Shown: positions 12,625 through 26,700 of the stretch, one piece after another | Layout: every line of letters begins with the position of its first letter | Position numbering within the stretch: the stretch's first letter is position 1 | Assembly (NCBI GenBank): GCA_013400975.1 | Contig: WBMZ01011753.1 | Location: 186,001-250,000, forward strand | From: Atrichornis clamosus | Lineage: Eukaryota > Chordata > Aves > Passeriformes > Menuridae | Reading direction: 5' to 3' | Length of the DNA: 64,000 bases | Made by a program: the position numbers and the translations under genes | Notes under the pieces: generated by a model | The model's database searches: none | The model's input: the letters and a program-made list of their open reading frames with translations, nothing else | What the model was told of the DNA's origin: nothing

Positions 12625-15600
12625 CTGAGGAAAGAGAAAAGAAAAAATAATTGTATGTTCAGTCACACTGAATATTTTTCTTGGTTGAGTTTATATTTGT
12701 TGTTTGAGTACAATAAATCTAATGAAGACTTCTAGTCAAGTATTTATTTTTTTCAAAAAATGAAGTTTAGATTTGACTGGTATTGTGAACTTGAGCCAAA
12801 GTTATTGAATATGTCTACCTGAGAAAAAGACATAAAACTTTTTTTTTTTAATGAAGACATTTCAAATGTTTTAAGAGCAAAAAATCACTTCATTTCTTCA
12901 TTTTTATGTAAAAATACCACATAGTGTTCACAGGTCCAAACATTTTCAAAACAAAAAGGTTTTATTTTCTATTACACAAAAATACAACTCACATAAAATA
13001 CTTTTTACTTAAAATGAAAAATTATTTGTTTGCATATCTGCACTCAGCCCTTGGAATAATGTTTTACGTATTCAGTAAGTATAGAATATTTAGCAGAGTT
13101 AAATATGTTGGGTTTTAGGCAGAATGTGAAAGGTTCTAGAGACAGTAAGGAATTACAGAGAAATTAAATCAGGATGAGAAAACATTTCCTTTTAAGTACT
13201 GTGTTGTTTTGAAACCTTACAATATTTGTCGCTACCATGTGTATGTAGATATCTATTATCTAGAATGCTAACATTAAAAAGTAGCTTGTAAGCAAGTTAA
13301 GAGTACCAGCTTGCATTTCTCAATCAAGTTAGAAAACCAAGGATGAAAACAAGAAGCTCTGTTCACAAGCCCTAGTTTCACTATAAGGTTAAATGGAGAA
13401 TGGATAGTATAAGGAAAAGATCTTACTGAAACATTTTAATTTTGTAATAAGAACCTAAAAAGGTTGCAAATGTCTATCACATTGCCCTTAGGCAGGTGTT
13501 TGGCTTAAAATTAAGGAAAAAAAACTTGCAAGAATACAGGGTCATTTTTTTCAGTTTTCGTTTCACAAAACACAGTAGTTAAACTGATACATTAAATTGG
13601 TATAAAGTATGTTAAGCAGAGAAATTAGTGTGTCCAAGAGTGTGATCAGTCTGTCAAATAGGACATGCAACATGAGTAACAAACTGAAATCACTGTATTT
13701 AGAAAATGACTGTGCATTTTCATTGCCATATTAAAACATGGATAACTCCTCTGGCGATGATGTACCACTACTTTTTAGTTTAAGGAAAAATGGACAGTTC
13801 AGTAAAAATCAAAGAAAACACATAAAATATTAATTCTGTTTGAGTTCCCAGGAAAAGAGCAAAAACTGTCTCTATTAGGACATCAACTAAAAGTCTGTCC
13901 AAAGAAATCACATGGGATGACAAGGTTTATGAATTGGGGGAAAAAGTACAGCATGTCTGCTCAAGATTTACACAAAGAAAAATTAAAAACTTCTCATATC
14001 TGCACTGCCCCACAAAGGGGTTTAATGCTACAGCCTCCTGAAATGGGCCACTCTCCGTGTGGGGTGCCCCTTTCCCGTGCTGCTCTTCAGTGGCTGCAGT
14101 CCCAGCTCAGTGAGAGAACAGGAAGAGATTTGGACAGTATTTCTGGGGACTAGAAGGAGGAGGTAGGACAAGTAATACAAGAAATTAAGATATCTGGATT
14201 TCAAACTCAGACAAAATATAGCTTCTTTCAACAGGAGTCTCTTTCAAGCTGCTTGGTTGCCCTACGAATGCTTCCTTTTTGTCATGAGAAAGGAAATAGA
14301 TGGTTTTTGTTGGCCTTGGGAGACTCCATGTTCTCCAAAACACTGGGAAACCTGAGCTAGTGAGGAAATGTCAGAATTTGGAAGTAACTGAAAGTTAAAA
14401 ATGAACACATATAAAAACACTGCAGGACAAATTGTGCGTTCAATGGAGCAGATATGTAACAAGCAGATGACAAATCTGACTGCTCTTTGTTTTGGTAAAA
14501 AGAAAATTAAAGCTAAGATAATGTAAATCCTTTCCCCTAAAAAGCTGCAGAACCGCAGGCTGTCAGCAGCACTGTGACTTACACACCACCAAAAAACATG
14601 CATGGCAATGTCACAAAGTTACCGTGAAACAGGCATCTCACCTCTCACCTATCGCTCACTCCAAACAATAAAAAAGGTACCAAAAAAAGAAGGCAACATG
14701 TTATGGCTGGACAGAAGTCTGGACCCACTGCACTACCACAGGGCAGGGTTAGATCTCTAGTTCATAACACTGCTCGGTGCCACATTCCCTGGCTCTTCTA
14801 AACTTTTGCAAAGTTCACAGGGATTTACGTTGAACTGGAGACAAAAAAATCTTTGTTATTTTTGTGAGTGCATTTAATGTGTGTTCCTGTGCACTCACAG
14901 ATGCCCAGAAAGGGATTTATGAGTCCTCGTGTGAAAATTTTGGAGATGGTTTTGGCTGCTATTTGGACTGTTCATTGTCAGAGGAAAACACCTGTGAATG
15001 TGTTTGAAGTGCCAGAGTGGTTAACCAGTGCTCACGGACTGATCTCACAGCCATGGAAAAGTATCCATGTGACCAGTGAATTTGTGTAACAAGACCCATT
15101 CCTACTTGCTTAACACCTCATGGTCCTATTCCTTTGAAGTCTAATGCACACAAGAATTGTACTTCAGAAAAAAATGGAAAAGTCCTCTGTCCCAAGTATC
15201 ACCCCATTAATTCTGTCTCTGCAAATAATGGACATATCAGACTTTGAAGTGAGGTGGTTTTTGCTTAGAAAGACTGAAAAGAGTATTTTTGAAGGGGTTT
15301 CACACGTACTGAATTTACCCTCCGAGTCTTTATTTCTCCTTCTACACTTATGATGGCAAAAGTATACTGATTTAGAAGTGGAAACTAACAGAAATAATTC
15401 CACTTTGATTTTCAAGCTCTCCTGAAGTAGTAGCTCTCTGACAGAAATGGGATCTATGGAACAGTGTAGCTAAGAGACCGCAAGACTATATATCTGAGAA
15501 TACCTGGGTAATCATGCTATTTGAGCACGTATTCATTAGACATGTCATGTTACTGGATACTTTTGGGACTAATGGGCTAGAAAAGAGGCCAGGAAACAGT

Positions 15601-17400
15601 TTCCACTCAAGGTCTCAAGGATATTGTCATCAGTATTATTTTTAGGTGTGATGGGTCCTATATTTAATTTTGTTCATGTATCTTCTTTCAGCTTGGGAAA
15701 ATTGTGACTTGCACACTAGCACATTTGTACTGTCTCTCAGCATAAATGGCATTTTCAGCTGAATGACAGTGTATTAAAACCACAACCTTTATTTAACTTC
15801 TAATCTGCTTCTCCCAGTCACTACTCATTTTACCTTTAGCTGCCTCTTTCTCTTTTCTTAGTTATATGTTTTCACTCATGTTTTTCATCAGACATGCCCC
15901 TCTAGAGGGTTTTAGAGTGCTTTCTTTCTTTCATATTATATTGCTTTGCTTCCTTTAGGTTTCCATACAGTTTAGTGTTCAGATCCTGAGGCCTGACCTG
16001 AACAGCTACTGCCCTGTGGATGATCAGCTCCATCATGAACTCACTCTGGCAAAGCACTGAAGGCCTCACCAGAGCTTTGGCCAAGTCCCACAAGCACACT
16101 GTCAGCTGACACGAAATCCATGCTTATCCTTTTCCCCAACAGCTGTCTTCATGATCTCCAATTTGCCAGACACTTTTGGATGCAGAGGTAGACCTCTATT
16201 TTTCCAAGGAGGCTAGTTTAAAACCAGCCAAGCTAATTTATCATCATCTGCCATGAGATTTAATCTCACTCTCCAGGGTTAAATCATATTCTCACAGGCT
16301 AAAGAGCAGAAGTTCTTTCTTTGAGCCCAAAGGTGAGGTTACAGTCTTCTGTAAGAGTCTCCTCTCCAGCATATGGCAGTAGGGGATAGAAAACTTAACT
16401 CATGAAATTTCATTCTCAAACCTTGACATCTCTGTTGTACTCTCTTTTGGACATCTCTACCTCTGGCAGCTTTTTGCTTTCTCTGCACTGCTGCTATCTA
16501 ACATGAGCAATCTCACAACCATTTCACATACATACACATACCTTCTCTCTTTTATATCCCATATTCTCCTATTTTTAATAATACCACCAAAAGGCACCTG
16601 CTTACAGCATATATGTCTTATTCCCTAATTTTTACACTCTTAAGGTTGGATACAGCCAGTTCAAATTTGAGCAGATTTAGAAACAGACACATGAACTAGT
16701 CAACCTGAACATTTTCAGCAACACTGACATTTGAGGTGACTTGTGACTCCTCTAATATGGAGTAGATGTCTAAAATCAGTGACTATTTTCACCTCTCAAC
16801 AGCAAAGGTCACTGAAGACATTAGATTTTGGTGATTTTGGTGTCTGCAGTGAGGCTCATAAGCTTGGAAGGAGCATATGTAGTGGCACAAAGCAGGTAAG
16901 CAGAAGTTAGATGTCCATTTAATTAAAAATAAACATGGAAGAGAGTACACCTCAGTGTCAAATTGCAGAATAGATGGATCCAAAATTAGCTCTGTGTGCT
17001 GACCATCACCTCTACACCACACACGAATTAAAAACTGACATCTTTACAAAGCGTTCCTGCATGTGAAATGTTCCATTGGTCCAAGGTAAAAGGAGACATG
17101 CAAGAACATACTGCAAGAAAAGGTGTTCTTTCAGTGCAACGAGAAAGATTTAACACAAGGAACTGGCAGAATCAAGCGAAGTGCAGAAGAACAAAAACCA
17201 TATAAACCCCACAAAGAATTAAATTCATAGATTGCCCCTTGAACTCATTCTTTTTTCATATGAGAAGACATTAGTTTTTCCATCTGGCATTGAGACATTA
17301 CCTTATTACGTTTCTATATTCTACAAATAAAGATATGATCTGGAAAAAGCATGACATTAATGATTATGTTTTACAGTAATAGGCATATTATCCTCCTCAC
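12625..17400 (-). other. DCLK1 intron, about 4.8 kb
   Basis: Between the glycine-loop exon and the lysine exon. AT-rich, unique-looking sequence; no exon, CR1 copy or structured repeat recognised. Open frames of 60-113 codons on both strands lack splice sites and family resemblance. Confidence 0.8.
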
Positions 17401-17509
17401 CTTTCTATACACTCCTTCACAATAGCAAAATTTCCATCTCCTATAGTCCTTCCAACTTTATATCGCTCTGCTATCGATGCTGGGACCTGGAAACCTTCCT
17501 CCAACACTT
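17401..17509 (-). CDS. DCLK1: DCLK1 kinase domain, N-lobe exon with glycine-rich loop
   Basis: This 109-base exon enters two bases into a Glu codon and leaves two bases into an Arg codon. It encodes [20 protein letters not shown] and then [15 protein letters not shown]. The G-x-G-x-F-x-x-V pattern (GDGNFAIV) is the ATP-binding glycine-rich loop, and [10 protein letters not shown] is the first strand of the kinase fold. The acceptor is gattctttcag and the donor AAAG|GTGAGG. Substitutions such as VPASIAERY against the mammalian IPATITERY and AIVKECIE against AVVKECVE are conservative. The kinase therefore begins here and continues through the next four exons. Confidence 0.97.
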
Positions 17510-18874
17510 CTGAAAGAATCATTAGTACATTTTTATTGTTAGTGAAGGAAACACAGATGTTGCACATAACATGCACTTTAAGTCCATGGTTTAGGAGCCT
17601 GGAAACCATTCAGTCAGTATCTCACTTACTGTACAGTGAAACCATGCTGCTGACATTGTATATACTCAACAGGTTTCACGCAGATACAATAATGAAAAAT
17701 AAGACTTCTGGGGGCTCAAACATACCACCATTTGAGCGTTACATTGTTTGCTATTGCCATTGAAATATGCCCCCAAGACAAAACCAAAATTGTATTTTTT
17801 TAATTACAAAAAGGACTCTGTGATCTGCACAAGCACAGACCAGCCTCCAAAAAGGGCTGGAACTCCTTGACACAGCATGATTAAATATATGTACCAAAGA
17901 AGTCCAACACTCAAGCACTTATTTTATTACATCCTGTAAACTGAGACATCCATAAAACTCCTCATGTGCTAAGTGCTAGTTCTCCCCATCCCCCAATATT
18001 AAATATTTAGTTTTTAAACAAATGTTCTCAATAATACTACCTCGCATGCAACCTGGGTACCAGATGTTTAGGTAAAATTGCATTACACAGTATCTAAGCA
18101 TAAAAAAAGTTTTTAGTTTAATGTGTCTTAGTGCTCATTCCCATATCATTATTTTTAAATGTATTTGAAATAGTGTTACAAATACCTAACATGCCTCTAA
18201 AAGCTGACTGTAAACCGCAGCTGATACAAACCACTATGTCAATATTGTAATATTAAAAAAAAGCCTCTCAGAAATGTGATTTGTGTTTACACCCTGTAAG
18301 ACAGTGCATTTAACTGTATCTTTCTCTGTCCCTTGTTCCAGTTTAGTATTAAAAGTGAATGTTAGGACACCAGGAGGCTGGGGTGTGTCTGAATTCACAG
18401 ACAGCGTGAGAGTTATTCTCAGACGGGAACACGCGTACACACACACACACGTGTGTAGATGTGCACGTGAGCCAGCACTGTTCGAGCTGACCCTGTCTCT
18501 TAGCCAACTTGCTCAAAGCCTTGGCATGGAGCAAGACTATCCATTTATGAGTGAAGACCCAGGACTGCAGTGTGTTCTTTAGTACCATGACAGATGAGAC
18601 AAAAATATCGAAATAAGGCAGTCAGCATTGCGTGGCTTGCAGAAATAATACCTCAAGTATTCTGCAATAAAAATACCTCTGAAGAGTGATGTCCAGATCA
18701 AACCTGATCCAGAGCAAACCTAACTGGTTTGCTAAGGCTGAGGAGCTTCCTCATAGAAAGTCATCCAGCCTGTAATGCTCCCACCTTCTCTCAGCAGGAA
18801 GAATGACTCATTTCCTACACAGCTGCTGTTATCACTACACTGACTGCTTTGAAATGTCAGTCTCCCAATGTTAC
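17510..18874 (-). other. DCLK1 intron, about 1.4 kb, with a short CA/GT run
   Basis: Contains a short (CA)n tract at 18436-18456 followed at once by gtgtgt, an alternating purine-pyrimidine stretch. Nothing else recognised. Confidence 0.85.
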
Positions 18875-18959
18875 CTTCTGCAGGGCCATCATTTTCATCC
18901 ATAGAGCTGCAAACTTTGGTGGATGCTAATGAGGTAGAGGAGCCACTGTGTTGGGAGCT
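18875..18959 (-). CDS. DCLK1: DCLK1 linker exon leading into the kinase
   Basis: This 85-base exon starts in phase 0 with [17 protein letters not shown] and runs to [11 protein letters not shown] plus one base. The acceptor is ctccatttccag and the donor GAAG|GTAACA. It encodes the last part of the Ser-rich linker before the kinase domain and is present only in kinase-containing isoforms, where it follows the 36466-36560 exon directly. Relative to the human protein as I recall it, QHGG is QHSG and DGPGE is DGPAE here, ordinary drift for a linker. The frame stays open for about 49 codons past the donor, but that stretch has no family resemblance and is taken as intron. Confidence 0.95.
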
Positions 18960-20984
18960 CTGGAAATGGAGACACAAATGAAAACAGATGATTTTCAAGA
19001 AGCACAAGTACCCACAGCACGTTCCTGCTGGACACATGAACTGGAGAGGCTTCAGTGTTTCCTGAGTAAATTATCAATTTACTTTGGTGAGAGATGTGTG
19101 GATGGTTGGGAAGAGTCTAGTTTTTCCACTGAAATTACACTTTTGGTATCCCCATGTACATGGAGAGATCCCTGATCCATCAAGTGCAGCAAGGTGCCTG
19201 CAAGAATACTTTGATGTATGCTCCACTAGTTTCTCCCTATTCCACATACATTTTGCCAGGGAAAACTGAGGAGCCATACGCCCTCTGCAGGCAGGAGACA
19301 GTGTTCTCAGAGACCCTCTTAATCCAACAGGCAGTAGAGGAGCAAAAGTCTATAGCTGGCTTTGTTATGGGCAGAATTCTTCACTTTTACAAACCACCCT
19401 CTGGTGAAATCCTCTCCAGTTTTGTTCTAGGAGGGAGAAATCATTATGGTAATGTATGGAGAAAACAAAATGCCAGGGTGAATAATCGTTGCGCTTTTGT
19501 AAAAGCATTTGATTGGGTGTAGCTCACTGGAGGCAATGACTCTGTACTTCAGTTTCAAGTACTTGTCCTGCAAGTGCCTGAGTTTGTCTGTACAGCTAAT
19601 GGGGGGAGGACAGAGTCTCTGTAGTCTCTAGAAGGAAACTCATAGCCACCCACCTTGGATCACAGAAGTACAGGAGACAGGATCTTACCGGGAAAGCCTT
19701 CCAAACCACCTATCAATGACTACCAGTTACCTAACGACTTTAGGCATGGACTTTAGGAAAACTGCTTCATCATGCATCTAGATGGGTGAAATTACACAGA
19801 CATACGAGATGGACTGGATTTCACCCGAAATTTTTATCCTGTGGTGTGTAACGATTATACAAACAAATATCCAGGATTCTCCTATTTTCAGAGGAAACCA
19901 GAAGAAGCTACAAATATAATGGTGACCCCTCAAACTTAGAGCCAGACTAAGCACTTCTTCAGGTTCTCATATTGCAACTTAAGTGAAAAATATTCAGATG
20001 ATTTTCAAGACTAAAACTTTATCGGGTTCACATCATTCACATGCTGAAAGGTTACAAAGTGCTGCAGTATTTCATTATCTTCTTCAATCTATATATTACA
20101 TAGATTGCAGGCTGTACTGCATGTAACTAACATTACCACTTCCTTACCAGTGTTTGCAAGGTTTTTAGATGTCCACAGTCGTGGTGCCAATCCACTTTAC
20201 AAATTAAATACAGCTACTTTGGAATGATATTTTTCTTGTCTGACACTGCAGAACACAGCTGATAACTGGAGCTAGAGCAACTAAAGATGTAGCAGTTGGA
20301 ACCTTTGCTGAGTATGGAGCCAGAGAGAAGGCAGTCAACAGACTTAAAAATTGGCCAGTATTCTGAGTTCATTTAAACAGAATAACTTCTAATTTCTCCC
20401 AAAATAGACTAAGGTCAGATGATTTAGAAAAAGTCTGAACTTGATCTGTTTTTCACTAAATAATCCTGAAAGCTTGTACATCCCATCTACCATGAGATTC
20501 TTTGCCCTTTTTTTCCTTTAATCAACCCCAGCTCACTCTTTTCATCCAGCCAAGCATTTCTTCTGAGCTTTGACCAGAATTGAAGAATGCATTAATCAGT
20601 TTTTGGACTGTTTTTCTTGCCTCTTGACAACAGAAGTCAGAACTGAGTGATTTTATGCAGTTTGCTAAGATATTGCTGCCCTTGTTTCATGGTCAGGATG
20701 TGTTTATATATGTGCTATTCCTGTGCTAAACTCTGCGTGACATCTCAGTAAAAACTTACCTCTGGTTCATTTTTGAACAAATGAGCAGATGTGGATCAAT
20801 GTAACGGGAAAATGCTAGGAGTTCTCATGCCTGGAGAAGTCACTCTCAAAGCCTATTTTTATACACATGTAATGAGAGAATTGTTTCCTTTACAGTCCTG
20901 CTTGTAAAATAAGCAGAAAAACATGTTCTCTCTACCCATTCTGCTGTGTTTGTTTGTTTTCCTAGAACAGGCATCCAATTTCAT

Positions 20985-21017
20985 ACTTATTTTCCCACTT
21001 ATTTTCCCACTTATTTT
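20985..21017 (+). repeat. 12-base minisatellite, 2.75 copies
   Basis: Unit ACTTATTTTCCC repeated twice perfectly plus nine bases. Very short; probably replication slippage. Confidence 0.85.
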
Positions 21018-24000
21018 CTGAAAAGAATTACAATTTAAATATGTTTAGTATTTGTTACTTCTACGATCAGGAATGAATCATTACAACATTTAAGGGGTAC
21101 AAACACAAAAAAGGTTAGTGCTAGGTTTTCAACAGATTTTTTAACAGCTACTTTTAAAATTTTTCTGCATCTTAAATAGTGAGATTGCACTTTTCAGTAT
21201 ATGTTAGGTCAAGGCTGCCAAGTGCACACCACTGCAACTTCCTTTAGCAGGCTGATGGTTTCTTTACGGTCTTGCACTCATTGCTCTCATCTGTGAGAAT
21301 GGGAGATGTGAAAACCGAGACCTAACTCGGCAGCCATTTCTTCTCAGAATGGGTACCTAGAGAGGCTCAAATTTCTATTTGAGGATTTAATTTTTCAAGG
21401 ACCTTAAAACAAGATTTACCTAAGAACTGCAATTGCTCAGTCCTTTCAAAATTAGACACCTTCAAGGGTCCATTTCAACAAAACGCTTTAGCAAGTGCGT
21501 CAATTTAAACACAAATAATCTTGGTCTACACGACTTAATTAAATTGACTCCTAAATATGTCTTAAGCATAACTCCTTAAATATGTATTTAACCTAAAGGT
21601 TTAGTCTAATAGACTGGAAAAAAAAAATGACCTGTTGAAAATTTAAAGGAAAAAATTGATCTCATGCTGATATTTTAAGTGGCTCTATTTTCTTTCTTTT
21701 TGACAGTATATCAGGATGGGAATGCTAAAATTATATCTGTTAACTGAAGAAGAACTGAAAGGATGTATTAGCAGCATATACCATACCACTGGTCTGTTAA
21801 CAAAGCATACAGCCCCTTTAGTGACATCTGCCTGCAAAGCACTGGCACGGGAGAAGAGGCAGAATTTGCCAGTGACAAGGAAGCAGTAGCTAGGAAGATG
21901 TGCTAAATATACGCACCGAGTCTTTTTAAACTTTAAATAATAATTGAAAAAATGTATAAAAACATGCTTTTCATTAGCTTTGCTGAACCCCACCTATTAA
22001 AACAACAGATTGAAAATAAATCAGGAACCGGATATTTGCATATATTCACCAAGTCTGCTCGTGGCCCCCCTTTCACAATTAAAGACACGTTACTAGATAA
22101 ACACAACACAAATATTTTCATCTTTATTCAGTCCTCTTGAACAGCATGCAGGCATTTATTTATTTATCTTTACTTGAACTAGAAGGACATTCCATTTATC
22201 TAGACTTTAATTAGCTCGTTGTTCTCACAAGCTGAAAGCCCTGCGGGTCCAGCAATCCTTGTGGGTCTCAGTGTTCCTTCCAGTTGGCTTGCCAATCGTG
22301 AGGCAGTCTGTTGTGTGTGCTGTTGCTCTCACAGATGTGGACCCCATCAGGGATCTTGCAGATGGGGAAGGGGGGAAAAACAAACCCTAAACAGGAGTAT
22401 AATCTTTTCAACACACAGACTTTAATGCAATTAGCTGTTTTAATTTTAAGAGATGCTGAGGTGCTTGGAATGTCATCGCTTTTGCACAGATTTAAAGGGG
22501 TCCAGTTGCACAGGTTGCCAGCACATGGCCAGTTTTATGGCACACCTTCATAAAAGCGATAGCGTAAACAAATCAGGTCTTTGGTGTAAGGATTTCAGAT
22601 CCTATTCAGGTTTATTTAACAGATGGCCAGCACACCGCTCACCTCACTGATGTGAATGGAAACATTAGTGCTATAGAGTTTCATCCATGTCTCATTGGGA
22701 GATTTATTTAGCAACTGTTTGGTAAATAGCTTGTATCTCAGTGGAAATTGTGCTAAATCCATGAAAAAAAAACAGCAGCAAAATAAAAATTACTGTAATT
22801 TTTCTCTCCCAATACTCACCTTTGCCCTAAATTAATCTTAAAATCCCACTCTAATGAAGCAGCAGGAATTACTTTTGTGGACTACTAGTGTCAGCAGTTA
22901 TGAAAAGAAACGTAAGCATGTATGACTAGAAAGTTTGTTAGTGCAATTCAGATTCCTGAATCTTAAACCCCAAACACTGCATTCTGTCTTCTAAACCTCT
23001 CAAAACCTTTATTAGCACATGTGGAGTCTACAAAGTCCTTCAACAATAGATTCCTTTGTATTTTTCTGGCGTGAAGGAAGCATCTGGATGAAATGTGAGT
23101 AACAGAAAAGCACACAGGTGTAATGCTAAGTTTGGATCTCATGCAGAGTTCTGCTGCTTTAGAAATGGGCTTAATGAAGTGAGGATTAAAATCAGTAAGC
23201 AAAGTGTAAATTCAGGGAGGAGGCTCAGGAGAAGGGAATTATTTATGTCTTGAAATTATGCCTCCTAAGATTGTCCCTATCCCAAAGAATTCTACAGAAT
23301 TAAAAAAAAAAAAATACAAAAAGATAAGCATGTCAGTAATATGTGTAAGATGAAGTTCAGCTCAGTAAGGAAAAAAAGCATTTAAACCAAAAGTTAGCAG
23401 TTAAGCACCCATGCTCGCCTCTTTTGAAGCCCATACTGATGTTCAATCTGATTATAGAAAAACCTTTGCAAGGTAGCTGTCATGAATTCTTGACAGAGTC
23501 AGTTCCTTTGCCTAAAGATGATCATGGCTAATGGTAAAAAAAAGACAACAGTCCAGTGCAGGTATCAGCTTTGAAAGACTTTGAAGGGATCAAAAATTTC
23601 CTGTAATATGTAAGAGTGTTAAGCAAGAAATGAGTCAATAAACAGCAAAATGGTACATCACCAGAGCACAAAAGCAGAGGAGAGCTGATTTAAAACAGTA
23701 AAATAATATATTTTGATATAGCTTTTAAGAAGATAAACTGATTTATTATTCAATTTTGAGAGAAGCAAAGGGTTACACTGAAATTCCTTCTCCCAACTAC
23801 ATCTAGAGAAAAATGCTTTTGATTTTCTTTTGTTTAACCTTACATTTTTTTGCCCAACCAGCTGAGACAGGGGAACAAAACTTTCATGTAAACAGTACAG
23901 AATTGGCAAAAAAATTACTTCATGAAGAAACATGAAATCCACAATCTTCATGCTGAAAGAATGGAACCCAATGGACTTTAATGCATAGAAAGAGAAAAGA

Positions 24001-26379
24001 TGCAATTGTTTTGTTTTCCAATTTGGACACTGCACTAAACTGGCACATCAGATTCAAGTTTATTTAAAAACTGTTTCATCTGGAAGGGAACAAGACAAAA
24101 TGTATGAAAATCTGCTTACAAACTTATTCACAATTCTACATTCTGCCCTGTTTTGTGAGACACTTAAGAAAAGCCCTGCATAGGGAAGTGAATTTTTTTT
24201 CTTCATTTATGCAATTCAGGATTTACACAGCTTGGAGAAGCGATAAACTCAAATGACACAAGCAATTATCCAGTGTATGTTATTCATGGTCTTGTGTTGG
24301 TTTTCTTCTGTGAGGGATAGACGGACAAATGGGAGAGTTTGCATGGAAATGGAGCTGACAGACTGAAGTTAAATTTGCAAGCTGAAGCACTTTGTTTTAT
24401 TAAGATCCCCTTACTAATCTGCAGCACGGGTGCTTATACACTCATTTGATTTGTGTAACAAGACAATTCAGAAAGACCAACATAGTTTCCTACATGGTAT
24501 TTAAAAATAAATTTAAATCTAGCCTCCGCTACCTCCTAGCAGCTGTTTCCAAAGCTGAGCCATAATTCATTTTAGGCTCATTCAGCCTTTGGCATCATTC
24601 AGAAAAGATTGATGATACGAAAAAAAAGTATCAGATTCATGGTATCGGAAGTTATTACTGTCATTACTGCATCCTTATTGTGGTTAACATAAAAAGTTAC
24701 ATGTGCAGTGCTGCAATGTGAAGGTTTCCTTTAACCTCTTCTAAAATTATACACAGGTAAAATTTTCCACTTAACTACAGAATAAAAATTGAAAGGCCTT
24801 CAAAGGAAGTTCACGCTTCTTCCACCTGATTAACGGCACAGCAAAATTACCACTTTATTTTTGAGTAAAAATTAAGTAAAGTAAAGTACTTTTTACTTCA
24901 CTTTCAGTAAAGTAAAACTTTTAAGTTTTATTTTAAAAGTATTCCTGGTATTCTTAACTATTTATTGGTAGAGACAGAAACCTCAATTATTTTGTTTCGA
25001 CTCTTCCTCATTTTCTATCACACTGTTTCCTTTCTATGTTTGTACACCATTTTTAGGCAGACCTATTTACTAGCATCCAAGAGGATTTAAAAACTAGAAC
25101 TTTTATCAGGCTCACAGATCCCTCCAGGAAAGTGTCTGAACATCAGCTGAAGCATCAGGCTGGCAGATGACTTGTCAGAAATTGTAACGCCTCTCTTTCC
25201 CCACCCCTGCCAAACAAAAAATAAAACTAGGCCATGGATATGTATTTTTAAAGAGTGGAAAGATATATCAGAAAATGAGGTATTTTAAAACACTCCAGAT
25301 ATGTTTCAGTACTATTAGCTTTTCACAAGCATATTTTCCTAATACTTGTCTTGGAGAAGTGCTGCTGTAGCTGAGCTGTCAGTAGGGGGCTGGCACCTTG
25401 CTTTGGGTATTCTATTAATTCCCCACTTCACATTTCAAATCTATCCCGTCATGTGCACACAGAGTTACCCATAAGCAATGCAAGGCAGTCATATTTACTG
25501 TGTCCAGAAGACCCACTACAAACCAAATTCTTCCTCGAAGGAATTTTTGTATCTACACACTAAAACCCAGAGTTTATTATAAAAAAAAGACACTGAATGC
25601 ATCTACTTTTTAAAGGAACTAATTAGGAAGCATGAATCCCATATGCTTACACTAAGGTTAGATGGACAATGCTGATCCAAAATGAACAAGCAATATCAAC
25701 TGCAAGTAATTTTTAAAAGTCTATTAATCATGTTTCCAAAATAAACTCGCTGAACAGTGTATCTTTTTTATACATATTTATTACATCACAATAATCTACA
25801 GTAATGTTAAATCTAGCAAAATAACAAATTGCAACCAGGATGACATGGTCAAATATGAAACACAAGTACAATACAGTATGATGAAACAATGGCACAAAAA
25901 TGAAGGTGACTTTCTTCAGCTGATTATAAGAAATAAAACATTCATCGGTATTTATTTTGCAAGTTTTACATTTTTTGTTGATAAATCAACAGCTCTCTTT
26001 TTGGTTTCCTGCATCACATTAATACAAAAATGGTATATTTTTAAAAGCAAATATCCAAGTACTTTTCATTAAAAAAAATAATTGTATGCATAACTTTGTA
26101 AAATCTTAAACTTATGTTGTAAATGTGCCAATATTTACAATAGCATAGTGCAACTAAGAAGATGAAGAGGCCTTAGCACAAACACTGTTAGCTCTTCTTT
26201 CACTAGAGTCCAAATTCCAAAACACTGTATTGCAGGGCAAACCACAACCTAATTACCCCATATAACATCAGACAACAAGTACACGCTGAATATAGTACAG
26301 CTTTCTTCATACTCCACTGCTGAGGGTTAATTTAAGCAAATTCAAATATAATCAACATGCGCAAACACAGACACTAAAA

Positions 26380-26700
26380 TGCATACGAGCACGTGTGTGT
26401 GCACCGCGTGTGCTCAACCCTGCGCTAACGTGTGCGCACACGACACGTGGATCTACATACCCACTGCCTTCCGCGGGGAGTCGGGGCGCTCGGCCAGGAT
26501 GGGGCCAGCTGCCAGGTGGAGGGAGCCACACTGAGCCGGCCAAGAGGCGTCACGACAGCAAACACGGCTCAGAACAGCCCCTTCTCTGCTCAGCAGCCCC
26601 TGCTTTCTGGACGGAGGGGTTTCCTGGGGGTAGTACACCCATTGCCAGAGAGGGTGACAACCGCTTGCTTGCTCTGCTCTGCACGTAAAGGTATTGCTGG
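26380..26700. other. Isolated GC- and CpG-rich patch in an AT-rich intron
   Basis: The sequence changes abruptly from AT-rich to GC-rich, with CpGs at cgcgtgtg, cgcacacgacacgtgg, ccgcggggagtcggggcgct and cacgacagc. The first 80 bases alternate purine and pyrimidine (gtgtgtgcaccgcgtgtg, acgtgtgcgcacacgacacg), which favours Z-DNA and inverted-repeat structures. No exon with convincing splice sites is visible and the open frames on both strands look accidental. It could be a small CpG island or enhancer, or the remnant of a GC-rich insertion. Confidence 0.6.

Noticed and set aside
18732..18874. Open reading frame continuing past the SSQHSG exon donor, a possible alternative truncated DCLK1 end
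   Set aside because: The donor GAAG|GTAACA is good, the phases match the next exon, and the extension has no family resemblance; simple intron read-through.
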